DNA of 24,696 bases from a virus: IMG/VR virus record IMGVR_UViG_3300032241_002599, positions 1 through 24,696 of that record. The stretch is one strand, 5' to 3'. The notes under the pieces were generated by a model. The model was not told where the DNA came from, did no database searches, and was given only the letters and a program-made list of their open reading frames with translations. The position numbers and the translations under genes were made by a program. Positions 7,193 to 14,768 of the stretch are shown here, in pieces (the stretch's first letter is position 1; every line of letters starts with the position of its first letter).

Positions 7193-8163
7193 AAATATAG
7201 CTTCCTATATGCACTTTCTAAATCGCATTTCCACTTCCACTGGTCCATCTTTTTGTAAACGTTCCAAGTGTCTAAATCCCCAAACAACTGGATTGCTTCT
7301 GCTATAGATTTCCCGGGAACCACTTCAGGGTAACAGCTAAAAACTTCAGCGTCAGGTATTGAAGGAAGTACATGGCTGAATACAATATGGTCACCGAGAC
7401 CGCAATTGAGAACCACAATGGTTTTATCACGATGCGCAAGAATATTTCTGAAAATTTGCTCATCATGTTCATACATTTCCCTTTTTGTTTCGCTACGAAT
7501 CCCGCCCTGCGGATTCTTCATGTGCCAGGTCACTGCGTTTGGTACTACTAAAATGCTGTAACCTTTTTGTTGCAACTGGTATGTGAATAGAGTTTCTTCC
7601 CTGTGCGCTACGCGCGAAAGACCCAAATTATAATCAGCAATCCCAGCACGGTATAAAAAAGAGCAGTGTAGATGGTCAACTTCTTGAGCCACGTTAAACT
7701 TACCCCATTGAATATTTGGTTCAGAATTAATGTTATCAATTCGCCCACTCACTCCAGCGGTTGTTGGTAAATATGGTGGAGTCCAAATATGGCTTCCTAC
7801 TGCACCAAGTTTTGGCCACTTCTCTGTCCAACTGTAAAGCTCTTCCAATACGTTTGGTTCGGGGATTGCATCGTCATCACAACGCCACACCCATTCATAG
7901 CCCATATTGTTTGCTGCTTGGTGAATATGATGCTGACCTTTTTTCTCAGCATATAACCATTCCCACTCAATTCCTTTGTGCTGTAACATCTGGAAAAAGT
8001 ATTGGTAAATCATCTCTTTCCGCATGTCCTGCGGCTCATCATTATCATCAAAAACAATCAGCTTATCCGGCCGTTTAGTTTGATTAATAATGGCATTTAA
8101 TACTAAAGGCAGTGTTGTGAAGTACCGCCCCCGTGTTGCCACGGAGCACAGTACTTTACTCAT
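7189..8163 (-). CDS. GT2-family glycosyltransferase fused to a GT9-type N-terminal domain
   Basis: A 324-aa protein. Residues 1-235 form a GT-A family 2 glycosyltransferase: an N-terminal VLCSVATRGRY nucleotide-binding strand, a WRCDDDAIPEPN metal-binding motif (D96-D98), and later SRVAHREETLFTYQLQQKG. Residues about 246-324 are a second Rossmann half starting KTIVVLNCGLGDHIVFSHVL; the GLGDHI motif is the signature of the GT9 N-terminal domain. The ORF stops just where the linker to the GT9 C-terminal domain would be, and that domain is the next gene. It overlaps the upstream gene by 8 nt. A role in modifying virion fibres or host surface glycans is inferred from position only. Confidence 0.8.
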   Translation of the reverse strand: MSKVLCSVATRGRYFTTLPLVLNAIINQTKRPDKLIVFDDNDEPQDMRKEMIYQYFFQMLQHKGIEWEWLYAEKKGQHHIHQAANNMGYEWVWRCDDDAIPEPNVLEELYSWTEKWPKLGAVGSHIWTPPYLPTTAGVSGRIDNINSEPNIQWGKFNVAQEVDHLHCSFLYRAGIADYNLGLSRVAHREETLFTYQLQQKGYSILVVPNAVTWHMKNPQGGIRSETKREMYEHDEQIFRNILAHRDKTIVVLNCGLGDHIVFSHVLPSIPDAEVFSCYPEVVPGKSIAEAIQLFGDLDTWNVYKKMDQWKWKCDLESAYRKLYL

Positions 8164-9376
8164 TGTCCCACCTGCAAATCATCAAGTTACTTGGATTAGC
8201 AACATTTACCGCTTGCATCTTTTCAGAGATTGTCCCATCATGGCTTATGTATGCAAACTTAAAGCCAGGAAAATCTTTTTCTGTCAAACCATGCAACTTG
8301 TGATGCTCGCCCCAAAAGCCCTTTGGCTCGTTGTGTGGCACTGTAATTAGTAATCGTTTGCAGTGCTTTTTGAGCTTTTCAACAATTTCTAATCCGTTGT
8401 CAAGGTGCTCGATTACTTCAAACGCAATAATGTTGGTGTATGTACCCAGCTCATACGTATTAATGTCTGCTTGGTAAAACGTTGCGTCGTCAGACCATTC
8501 TTGCTCTTTAGCTACGTCTACAATAATGGGATCGTAATCCAATCCCATGTATGCTTTGGTGTTTAGAAACGGATAGCCGTAACCTGTAGAGCACCCAATT
8601 TCAAGCACAGAGCCTGGTAAAATGTTTTTCCCTGCCCATTCATATCTTTGCGTTTCACGGGGAAAAACTTCATCATCTTTTAAAAACACCGCGCGTTCGT
8701 AGTTGTTTGACAAACGCCATTTATACCATTCGGTATTGTATTTTTTTGCTAACTTAAGCTCATTTTTCAAGAAAACATTGCTCCAATCTGACACAAGCTC
8801 CGGATCATGTACTGTTCCTTCGGCTTTATGGTAGATTGGGAACGATCCATCGTCCCAGTTAGCGTCAATCTTAAATCCAGCCTTTTCGGCTTCTAAGCAA
8901 AACTCAATGTCTTCGCAGCCGCCAGTACTGTAGTCTTCGTTTAAAAAACCAATTGTTTGGAACACTTTCGGGTCAATCATTACACAGAAAAACACCGCAA
9001 AACGGCGCTGTGTGATATGAGAAAACTGAGTCCAAACTGCTGAAATATCACCCTTAGAATCTAGCTTTTCTAACCAACCATTATCGAGAATAATGGTGTC
9101 ATTGTTCAGCAATACAATTTTATCGCCTTTACAAACCTTAATACCTTTGTTTGTGGCTTTGGCAAACCCCAATGGGGCATCGCTCCAAGCGACGTACAAA
9201 TTAGGTACTGCTGTTACTAAATAATCTAAATATGCCCTTGTATTATCTGTGCAACCGTTGGCACTGATAATCAGCTCTACATCGTCCATATTGGAGTGCT
9301 TGATGATAGAATCAACGCAAGGTTTTAAATATTTCTCACAATTATTGTAAGTTGGTATTACAATACTATATTTCAT
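8156..9376 (-). CDS. GT2 glycosyltransferase-SAM methyltransferase fusion
   Basis: A 406-aa two-domain protein. Residues 1 to about 215 are a GT-A glycosyltransferase: SIVIPTYNNCEKYL at the N-terminus, LLNNDTIILDNGW as the metal-binding motif (N91-D93), and TGGCEDIEFCLEAEKAG as the acceptor-side ED motif. Residues about 250-406 are a class I methyltransferase: GSVLEIGCSTGYGYPFL (motif I), YMGLDYDP (motif II) and IIAFEVIEHLDNG (motif IV-like). The protein could add a sugar and methylate it or a neighbouring group. A Shine-Dalgarno sequence (AGGA) precedes the ATG. It is the first gene after the large fibre, which suggests the virion fibre or the cell surface as a target, but the acceptor is not known. 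Confidence 0.82.
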   Translation of the reverse strand: MKYSIVIPTYNNCEKYLKPCVDSIIKHSNMDDVELIISANGCTDNTRAYLDYLVTAVPNLYVAWSDAPLGFAKATNKGIKVCKGDKIVLLNNDTIILDNGWLEKLDSKGDISAVWTQFSHITQRRFAVFFCVMIDPKVFQTIGFLNEDYSTGGCEDIEFCLEAEKAGFKIDANWDDGSFPIYHKAEGTVHDPELVSDWSNVFLKNELKLAKKYNTEWYKWRLSNNYERAVFLKDDEVFPRETQRYEWAGKNILPGSVLEIGCSTGYGYPFLNTKAYMGLDYDPIIVDVAKEQEWSDDATFYQADINTYELGTYTNIIAFEVIEHLDNGLEIVEKLKKHCKRLLITVPHNEPKGFWGEHHKLHGLTEKDFPGFKFAYISHDGTISEKMQAVNVANPSNLMICRWDNE

Positions 9377-9386
9377 GTTGTCCTAA

Positions 9387-9412
9387 AGGAGTTCATACGA
9401 ACCCCTATTATA
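9387..9412 (-). promoter_or_regulatory. TATAAT box and hairpin between fibre and glycosyltransferase genes
   Basis: The 36-nt gap holds, in minus-strand order, a perfect TATAAT (9412-9407) right after the fibre stop, then a hairpin AGGGGTTC-GTAT-GAACTCCT (9406-9387; one G-U pair), then the AGGA of the next gene. There is no good -35 box 17 nt upstream, and the hairpin has only three Ts after it. It could be a weak promoter, a partial terminator or a mRNA-processing hairpin. Confidence 0.3.
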
Positions 9413-11545
9413 TCACAGCTTTTTAATCCTATCTACTTCGTCAGCTAGTTCTTTAACTGCTTCGATAATTAGCGCTGTTAGACGTTCGTAATGAACAGTC
9501 CAGTATTTTTCATCAATTGGCGCAGGAACAACAATTTCAGGCAATACTGCTTGAACTTGTTGGGCCGATACGCCAACTTCACGTTTTACTTCATAACCAA
9601 GGGCTTGTGCTGTTTCATTAGCTTCATAGTAGAAACCATTAAGTGTACGTAACTTAGCCAATGCGCTTTCAATATTGCCTAATTTTGTTTTTAGACGATC
9701 ATCCGAATAATACGCTGTAATGTTGTTAGTGGCACGAATTTCACCCGCGGTTCCAGAAGCTGGTGTGCCGACACCTAAAGAACCAATTTGATATGATCCC
9801 GTTGTGCTTGCAAAACCACTGTATCCAGAAGTTCCACTGTATCCAGATGTTCCACTATATCCAGAAATACCACTATACCCAGATGTGCCGATACCGCTAT
9901 ATCCAGAATAGCCAGAAATACCACTTGATCCTGTAGCTCCAGAAATACCGGAAAAACCACTATAGCCACTATATCCTGAAATACCACTGTATCCGGAGAA
10001 ACTGCTATATCCAGAGTATCCAGATGTTCCACTATAACCAGAGGTTCCTATTCCACTGTATCCGGAAAAACCACTGTATCCGGAAATACCACTTGATCCT
10101 GTAGCTCCTGAAATACCAGAAAAGCCAGAAAAGCCAGAAATGCCACTATAGCCAGAAATACCGCTGTAGCCAGAAATACCACTGTAGCCAGAAATACCAG
10201 AACCACTATAGCCAGAAATACCAGAACCACTATAGCCAGAAAGCCCAGAAATACCACTATAGCCAGAAATACCACTATAGCCAGAAATACCACTATAGCC
10301 AGAAATACCACTATAGCCAGAAATACCACTATAGCCAGAAATACCACTATAGCCAGAAATACCAGAAAAACCACTATAGCCAGAAAAGCCGCTGACACCG
10401 TTAATGATTGCTAAAAACACCGGTAAATTATTTGCAAATCCAGTGGTTCCGGTTCCTAATGATTTTATTAGTGTTACTGGATATCCCCAATAGCTATTTG
10501 ATGCTCCGGGATTATAGTTAACAGGCGTACCAGTAATTTGCCAAACTTGGTAGTTGTCGCTATTTGTTTCATCTTGAATGATGAACTCTTCAGACTTTGT
10601 AATGAACGACAAGAAAATATCAATGTCGGCGCCAGTTTGAGTTTTGTGTGAAACATAAACTTCTGTTGCGCTAGTTTGAGTAGCATTATTCCAAATAAGA
10701 AAACCATCTCCGGGGTATCCTGAAGTAATGGTTGTATTTGCTTCGTATGGAAACGAAACAGTAGAAGATCCCGGTGTTCCAGAAAAGCCACTATATCCTG
10801 AAATACCACTATATCCTGAAATACCGCTATATCCTGAAAAACTGCTATATCCAGAATATCCAGAAATGCCACTATAACCACTATAACCAGATGTTCCAAC
10901 GCCAGAATAACCAGAAAAACCACTATAGCCACTGTATCCTGAAATGCCACTATAGCCAGAAATGCCACTATAGCCAGAAATGCCACTATAGCCAGAAATG
11001 CCACTATAGCCAGAAATGCCACTAAAACCACTATAGCCGCTATAGCCACTTACACCCGAGCCAGAATATCCAGATATACCAGAAAAACCAGAAAGACCAG
11101 AAATGCCACTATAGCCAGAAATGCCACTATAGCCAGAAATGCCACTATAGCCAGAAATGCCACTATAGCCAGAAATACCACTAAAACCACTATAGCCGCT
11201 ATAGCCACTTACACCCGAGCCAGAATATCCAGATATACCAGAAAAGCCGCTTAAACCACTAAAACCACTAAAACCACTAAAACCACTAAAACCAGAATAT
11301 CCAGAACGTCCTGAATATCCAGATATTGGGCCTAAAACTTGTGTTGAGCCATCACTATAATAAATAGTTAAATTGCCGGTTGTTGGGTCATACGTTATTG
11401 AGGTAATTAATTTACCTGGTGAGGCGGCATTAGCAATTTGCGAAATGGAAGCCTGTTTTGTAATACCATTTTGAACTACAACAGCTTGCTCATTACCCGT
11501 TAAGGTAATAGCGACTGGTAGTTGTGTTATTGACTGATCTGCCAT
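9413..11545 (-). CDS. Large Gly-X-Ser-repeat tail fibre with C-terminal S74 intramolecular chaperone
   Basis: A 710-aa protein. Residues 1-73 are a short N-terminal domain (MADQSITQLPVAITLTGNEQ). Two long Gly-X-Ser blocks follow, at about residues 74-256 and 384-578, where X is mostly Tyr, Ile or Phe. They are separated by a globular domain of about 125 residues. The C-terminal domain (about 590-710) is a peptidase S74 chaperone: YYSDDRLKTKLGNIESALAK starts at 612 with the catalytic-type Ser614 and Lys619 of the SDxRLK motif, and ends in a coiled-coil-like helix. S74 domains guide trimerisation of fibres and then cut themselves off. Gly at every third position suggests a collagen-like or polyglycine-II-like shaft, though Pro is nearly absent from the repeats. 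Likely a host-recognition fibre. Confidence 0.88.
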   Translation of the reverse strand: MADQSITQLPVAITLTGNEQAVVVQNGITKQASISQIANAASPGKLITSITYDPTTGNLTIYYSDGSTQVLGPISGYSGRSGYSGFSGFSGFSGFSGLSGFSGISGYSGSGVSGYSGYSGFSGISGYSGISGYSGISGYSGISGYSGISGLSGFSGISGYSGSGVSGYSGYSGFSGISGYSGISGYSGISGYSGISGYSGISGYSGYSGFSGYSGVGTSGYSGYSGISGYSGYSSFSGYSGISGYSGISGYSGFSGTPGSSTVSFPYEANTTITSGYPGDGFLIWNNATQTSATEVYVSHKTQTGADIDIFLSFITKSEEFIIQDETNSDNYQVWQITGTPVNYNPGASNSYWGYPVTLIKSLGTGTTGFANNLPVFLAIINGVSGFSGYSGFSGISGYSGISGYSGISGYSGISGYSGISGYSGISGYSGISGLSGYSGSGISGYSGSGISGYSGISGYSGISGYSGISGFSGFSGISGATGSSGISGYSGFSGYSGIGTSGYSGTSGYSGYSSFSGYSGISGYSGYSGFSGISGATGSSGISGYSGYSGIGTSGYSGISGYSGTSGYSGTSGYSGFASTTGSYQIGSLGVGTPASGTAGEIRATNNITAYYSDDRLKTKLGNIESALAKLRTLNGFYYEANETAQALGYEVKREVGVSAQQVQAVLPEIVVPAPIDEKYWTVHYERLTALIIEAVKELADEVDRIKKL
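9813..10395 (-). repeat. Gly-X-Ser coding repeat, block 2
   Basis: Tandem 9- and 18-nt units encode GYS/GIS/GFS triplets, the commonest 18-mer being GGTATTTCTGGCTATAGT. Between about 10250 and 10355 this unit is repeated almost without change, pointing to recent expansion by slippage or recombination. Copy number may vary between isolates, and short-read assembly may collapse it. Confidence 0.9.
10778..11325 (-). repeat. Gly-X-Ser coding repeat, block 1, with internal tandem duplication
   Basis: The same 9/18-nt units occur as in block 2. In addition, a longer segment of roughly 150-170 nt appears twice in tandem: the stretch around 11020-11085 (CACTAAAACCACTATAGCCG through GATATACCAGAAAA on the plus strand) recurs nearly identically at about 11180-11248. 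The duplication keeps the reading frame. Confidence 0.85.
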
Positions 11546-11548
11546 ATT

Positions 11549-12229
11549 TTATGTATAAGTAAATGCGCCATGCAGTGTTGTAGAACCAAAAGTAGAAACA
11601 GCAGTTATATCTACTGGACCTGTTGTGTTATAAAATGGCGATGTTAATGTAATTTCTGTTGGATTTACAACTGTAAATCCAACATTTATTCCACCAAATT
11701 TAACATTAGCTATGTTAACAAAATTTTTACCGGTTAAAGTTACAAATGTTCCGCCGTTTTTACTACCGGTGTTAGGTGAACAAGAAATAATTTCTGGTAC
11801 TATTGTGTTTTGATACGGGGAAAGTCCACCAGCAGTTGTTAAATCGCCAGGCATTCCAGCAGTTGTTGCAACACGTGATGTTTGTGTGATAAATATTGAA
11901 TCACGGTTTGAATTGTTTGGCTGACGTACCAGTTGATTTGGTGGGCTGTCAATTGGGCCATTTGGTGCAAAACTTGTAGCTAATTGATGTCCGCCAACTG
12001 GGCCTGTACTAATGTCTTGATCTGGACGCGGAAAACGTAATGCAATGTTTTCCGTTTGAATGGCGGGTAAACGCCATGGGTCAAAATTGTCTAAATCGTC
12101 TTTGCATACCCGCATGCCAGGGAAGTTTGGATCTGGCATTAGATCCACGTAGGCAAACTTCCTGTTGCAGCGATCACAGATCGCTACAGACAGGACTGAA
12201 TTGCCACGGGTATCTAAGTAAACAGGCAT
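11549..12229 (-). CDS. Virion-type protein with zinc-ribbon-like N-terminus and IPT/TIG domain
   Basis: A 226-aa protein. The N-terminus carries CDRCNRKF and, about 20 residues later, MRVCKDD, a three-Cys plus Asp arrangement that might bind zinc. The middle is low-complexity (Pro, Asn, Gln, Thr). Residues about 143-226 form a clear IPT/TIG immunoglobulin-like domain: PEIISCSPNTGSKNGGTFVT, LTGKNFVNIANVKFGG, then a final beta strand GAFTYT. Ig-like domains on phage virions often decorate heads or tails and bind carbohydrate loosely. The gene starts 9 nt after its upstream neighbour and sits 3 nt upstream of the large fibre gene, consistent with a structural role. Confidence 0.65.
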   Translation of the reverse strand: MPVYLDTRGNSVLSVAICDRCNRKFAYVDLMPDPNFPGMRVCKDDLDNFDPWRLPAIQTENIALRFPRPDQDISTGPVGGHQLATSFAPNGPIDSPPNQLVRQPNNSNRDSIFITQTSRVATTAGMPGDLTTAGGLSPYQNTIVPEIISCSPNTGSKNGGTFVTLTGKNFVNIANVKFGGINVGFTVVNPTEITLTSPFYNTTGPVDITAVSTFGSTTLHGAFTYT

Positions 12230-12238
12230 TTAAGTGCC

Positions 12239-13030
12239 TTAAGCGGTCTGACTGTTGTTTTTAATTAACTTACCAGCAATAATTACACCAGCAGCAATAG
12301 TACCGGTATTAGTTACTAACTGCCACTGAATATCAGTTTTTTCCGCGTACAAAAACGGATCAGAAGATCTATTAGCTGTGTAAATAGATACAAATGGTTG
12401 TTGCAATACAGTTAATTTAACACCGTTGGTGTTGTTAATAGCCTGTACTTTGTAAGTAATAATAGTGGAACCAGTATAGCTATTAGAAGTATTAACTTCT
12501 GCTAAATCTAAGTAAAAGCTATAGCCGGCGGGCACAGTATAAATAGTACTTTGCGACTTACCAATACCAGCGTTAATTTGAGCAACAATATTGCTAGACT
12601 GCTTTACTGTAATTACACCAGCGTTAGTGATTTGGCTTGTACCAGGTGAAGTCATTAACAAACTATTAATACGTAAGTAGCTGTTAACCGTTGTAACACC
12701 TGTTGTGCCATTTAACGCAATAGTTTCAGATATTGGCGCAAAGTTTGCATCTAAACCAGAAATTAAAATCTTTGTGTTGGTATCATCAGAAGCCGATGTG
12801 CTTACTGCAGTCATCGTTGTTGCAGATGTTGGGTATGTGTATACAGTTGCGTTTTCCCAAATAGGAATAGCCGTAGTTGTTACAGAAGTCTGGTATCCAA
12901 ACAAACTTAATGTTTGGTGTCCCATAATTTGATTACGAGAAACTTGCAAATCAAACGGCTCGTAAGCGCCTTGAACGGTTACGGAATGGGGAGGTGATGG
13001 ATTTTGCTGTAAATTTGTAACGAGTGCCAT
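12239..13030 (-). CDS. Putative virion structural protein
   Basis: A 263-aa, beta-rich protein with many Thr, Ser, Asn and Ile and almost no Cys. The N-terminus is ALVTNLQQNPSPPHSVTVQG, and conserved-looking features include YEPFDLQVSRNQIMGHQTLS and VPAGYSFYLDLAEVNTSNSY. The composition and position between capsid and fibre genes fit a head-fibre, decoration or neck protein. I do not recognise a named family. It has a good Shine-Dalgarno sequence (AAGGAAA) and lies just downstream of a 9-bp-stem hairpin. Confidence 0.5.
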   Translation of the reverse strand: MALVTNLQQNPSPPHSVTVQGAYEPFDLQVSRNQIMGHQTLSLFGYQTSVTTTAIPIWENATVYTYPTSATTMTAVSTSASDDTNTKILISGLDANFAPISETIALNGTTGVTTVNSYLRINSLLMTSPGTSQITNAGVITVKQSSNIVAQINAGIGKSQSTIYTVPAGYSFYLDLAEVNTSNSYTGSTIITYKVQAINNTNGVKLTVLQQPFVSIYTANRSSDPFLYAEKTDIQWQLVTNTGTIAAGVIIAGKLIKNNSQTA

Positions 13031-13053
13031 AATTAATTTCCTTAAAGTTAAAG

Positions 13054-13074
13054 TAGGGGGCTAAAAGCCCCCTA
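13054..13074 (-). terminator. Intergenic hairpin, possible terminator or attenuator
   Basis: A perfect 9-bp inverted repeat (TAGGGGGCT/AGCCCCCTA, loop of 3) lies between two structural genes. No T-tract follows on the minus strand, so it may stall RNA polymerase only partly or protect mRNA ends rather than fully terminate. Confidence 0.5.
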
Positions 13075-13079
13075 GGCAA

Positions 13080-13649
13080 TTAATTATTGGTGTAACCTTG
13101 GCCAACGTTGATGATAGAACCAGTGTAGTTACGTGCTGTGTAATCTACAGAGATTGTGCCACCCAAAGTACCAGTATTAGCAGATACAGTAGCTGCAGAG
13201 AATGTCAATGAAGCATCCAATGTGCCAATGTTTTCGAGGATAGCTGCAGTTGCTGCAGTTGCTGTGAATACACCAGCGATACGGCCGCCAGCTGCTGTTG
13301 GGGTAATTGTACCGATTGCTGTAGTTGTAACAGCGCCGGTTGTTGGGTTAGTAATGTTGATTGAAACAGTAATAACGCCGCCAGTCAAGCCAGTTGCAGC
13401 TGTATCTTGGTACAATGCAACACCTTCAATGATTGCACCAGCTGGTAACTCAAATGGAACTGGAGTAGTTGTGCCAACAGGAGCTGTTGTGAAGGTTGTA
13501 GCACCAGAAGTTGTGCTTGTGATTGGGTTGGTAATGAAGGCTTGCTGAGAAACGCGGGCTGCACCAGTGTTATCTGGAGCGATTACGCCGTTGTTTGTTG
13601 GGTTATTGTACTTATAGATTCGGACTGGGCCGGTAAAAGATACTGACAT
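13080..13649 (-). CDS. Putative virion structural or decoration protein
   Basis: A 189-aa protein of very low complexity, rich in Thr, Ala, Gly and Val, with no Cys. It starts SVSFTGPVRIYKYNNPTNNG and has beta-repeat-like segments (VSINITNPTTGAVTTTAIGT, LTFSAATVSANTGTLGGTIS). It follows the capsid gene after a terminator and a copy of the 30-nt candidate promoter, so it may be made at a separate, high level, as a head decoration or major tail protein would be. No family recognised. The AGGAAA Shine-Dalgarno sequence is well placed. Confidence 0.5.
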   Translation of the reverse strand: MSVSFTGPVRIYKYNNPTNNGVIAPDNTGAARVSQQAFITNPITSTTSGATTFTTAPVGTTTPVPFELPAGAIIEGVALYQDTAATGLTGGVITVSINITNPTTGAVTTTAIGTITPTAAGGRIAGVFTATAATAAILENIGTLDASLTFSAATVSANTGTLGGTISVDYTARNYTGSIINVGQGYTNN

Positions 13650-13745
13650 TTGATTTTTCCTATCAAGAGGGTGACCATACTAGATACTTGATTATCTCAC
13701 CGGGTAGATTACGGGAGCTATGTATGGACTGTTCTACCTATACCT

Positions 13746-13775
13746 ACTAATGCAAAAAATAGACCGAATCCGCCC
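13746..13775 (-). promoter_or_regulatory. Candidate phage promoter motif, copy A
   Basis: On the minus strand this is GGGCGGATT-N11-TTGCATTAGT, followed by AGG and TATAGG. It lies right after the capsid-gene terminator and about 100 nt upstream of the 13080-13649 start. This is where a promoter for the next transcription unit is needed. See the finding on the four copies. Confidence 0.65.
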
Positions 13776-13783
13776 CAAAATGC

Positions 13784-13809
13784 AAAAAAGCCACCCGAAG
13801 GTGGCTTTT
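13784..13809 (-). terminator. Intrinsic terminator after the major capsid gene
   Basis: On the minus strand: AAAAGCCACC-TTCG-GGTGGCTTTTTT. The GC stem of 6 bp (extended by A-T pairs), stable TTCG tetraloop and six-T tract make a textbook rho-independent terminator. It starts 18 nt after the capsid stop codon. The A-tract on the other side could also let it work on the plus strand. Confidence 0.9.
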
Positions 13810-13827
13810 CTGTATTGCTTTGGCTTA

Positions 13828-14745
13828 TTACAGACCAGGTGTGCCGTAAATGTTACGTGCGTCGTGCCAGCCGGTCGCATAGCGCTCGGTAGCCTTGTAA
13901 CGCATAGAATCAGTTTCGAAATCACCTTCCATAGATTTCTCCATTGGGCGGCGCATTACGAGCATGAGACCATTTTCAGCGTCAGTCTGAACCCACCAGG
14001 CTTTGCTAGAGGACAAACGTGTTACAACGTGTGTACCTTTAGGCAACATACCTGTTGATTTGATTGGGTTCAAATCGTTGTCAGCTGTACCAGAACGGAG
14101 TACAGACTTGAGGATAACCTCTGCCTGGAACTCGAGTGCTGGAGGAACAACTAACTGTTCTGCCTTCAAGCGAATACGCTTACCGTTGTTGTCGATAGCG
14201 GAGCGGATTTGAATCAACATCTGTTCAACAGAAGTTTGGCTCAAAGAAGCTGCTGTAGACAACTGGTTAGAGTAAGAAGCACCGTTAGCGATTGGGTGAG
14301 CTGTATTGATCAATGTTACGCCATCACCACCTGTGTAGCCAGCTGTGAACGCGAAGTTCAACAAGTTAGCGCACAAAGTTTCCTTAGTTTCAATCATAGA
14401 TGAAGCTAAGTGCTTAGCGAAAGTTGAGCCGATACGGATGTGATCGCCGTCTTCCATCAATACTTTGGTCAAAGCGTAAGCCAAGCCATAGATTTGGTAG
14501 ATGAAACGGGTGATGTACAATGTACCACCTTGATCGTAGCTAACTGGAGTGCCGTCAGGCATTGCAGGAGCTGCGTTCATACCATAAAGCATTACTTCTT
14601 CGTGGTAGTTACGTGGAATACCTTGGATCTGTTCTACGAAACCTTTCCACTCGTCAGAGCGTTGTTCGTATACACCATCAAAGACTTCGTTGATAATCGG
14701 TTCGACTACCGCACGAAAGTCCGTACTGCGCATTGGGGTTGCCAT
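13828..14745 (-). CDS. Major capsid protein, HK97-fold type
   Basis: A 305-aa protein with the layout of HK97-fold capsid proteins of the Mu gpT-like type. Key blocks are EEVMLYGMNAAPAMPDGTPV then YDQGGTLYITRFIYQIYGLA (E-loop and spine-helix region), ALTKVLMEDGDH, MIETKETLCANLLNFAFTAG, and GDGVTLINTAHPIANG, close to the DG..L....HP block of that family. The C-terminal half has LVVPPALEFQAEVILKS and SSKAWWVQTDAENGLMLVMR, typical of the A-domain. It would assemble on the scaffold-like product encoded upstream, possibly helped by the phage GroES. It is followed by a strong terminator, as expected for a highly expressed gene. No protease gene is apparent nearby. Confidence 0.85.
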   Translation of the reverse strand: MATPMRSTDFRAVVEPIINEVFDGVYEQRSDEWKGFVEQIQGIPRNYHEEVMLYGMNAAPAMPDGTPVSYDQGGTLYITRFIYQIYGLAYALTKVLMEDGDHIRIGSTFAKHLASSMIETKETLCANLLNFAFTAGYTGGDGVTLINTAHPIANGASYSNQLSTAASLSQTSVEQMLIQIRSAIDNNGKRIRLKAEQLVVPPALEFQAEVILKSVLRSGTADNDLNPIKSTGMLPKGTHVVTRLSSSKAWWVQTDAENGLMLVMRRPMEKSMEGDFETDSMRYKATERYATGWHDARNIYGTPGL

Positions 14746-14768
14746 GTGCTATTTCCTTTCGTTATTGA

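Noticed and set aside
10048-11049. Long minus-strand ORFs rich in Val/Leu/Ala (about 116 and 191 codons) and a plus-strand Tyr/His/Lys-rich ORF within the fibre repeats
   Set aside because: They are alternative-frame readings of the Gly-X-Ser repeat DNA; low-complexity, no start signals, fully inside a well-supported gene.
13746-13775. Sigma-54 promoter reading of TTGCAT in the repeated motif
   Set aside because: The invariant GG does not lie 10 nt upstream of the GC, as the -24/-12 consensus requires.
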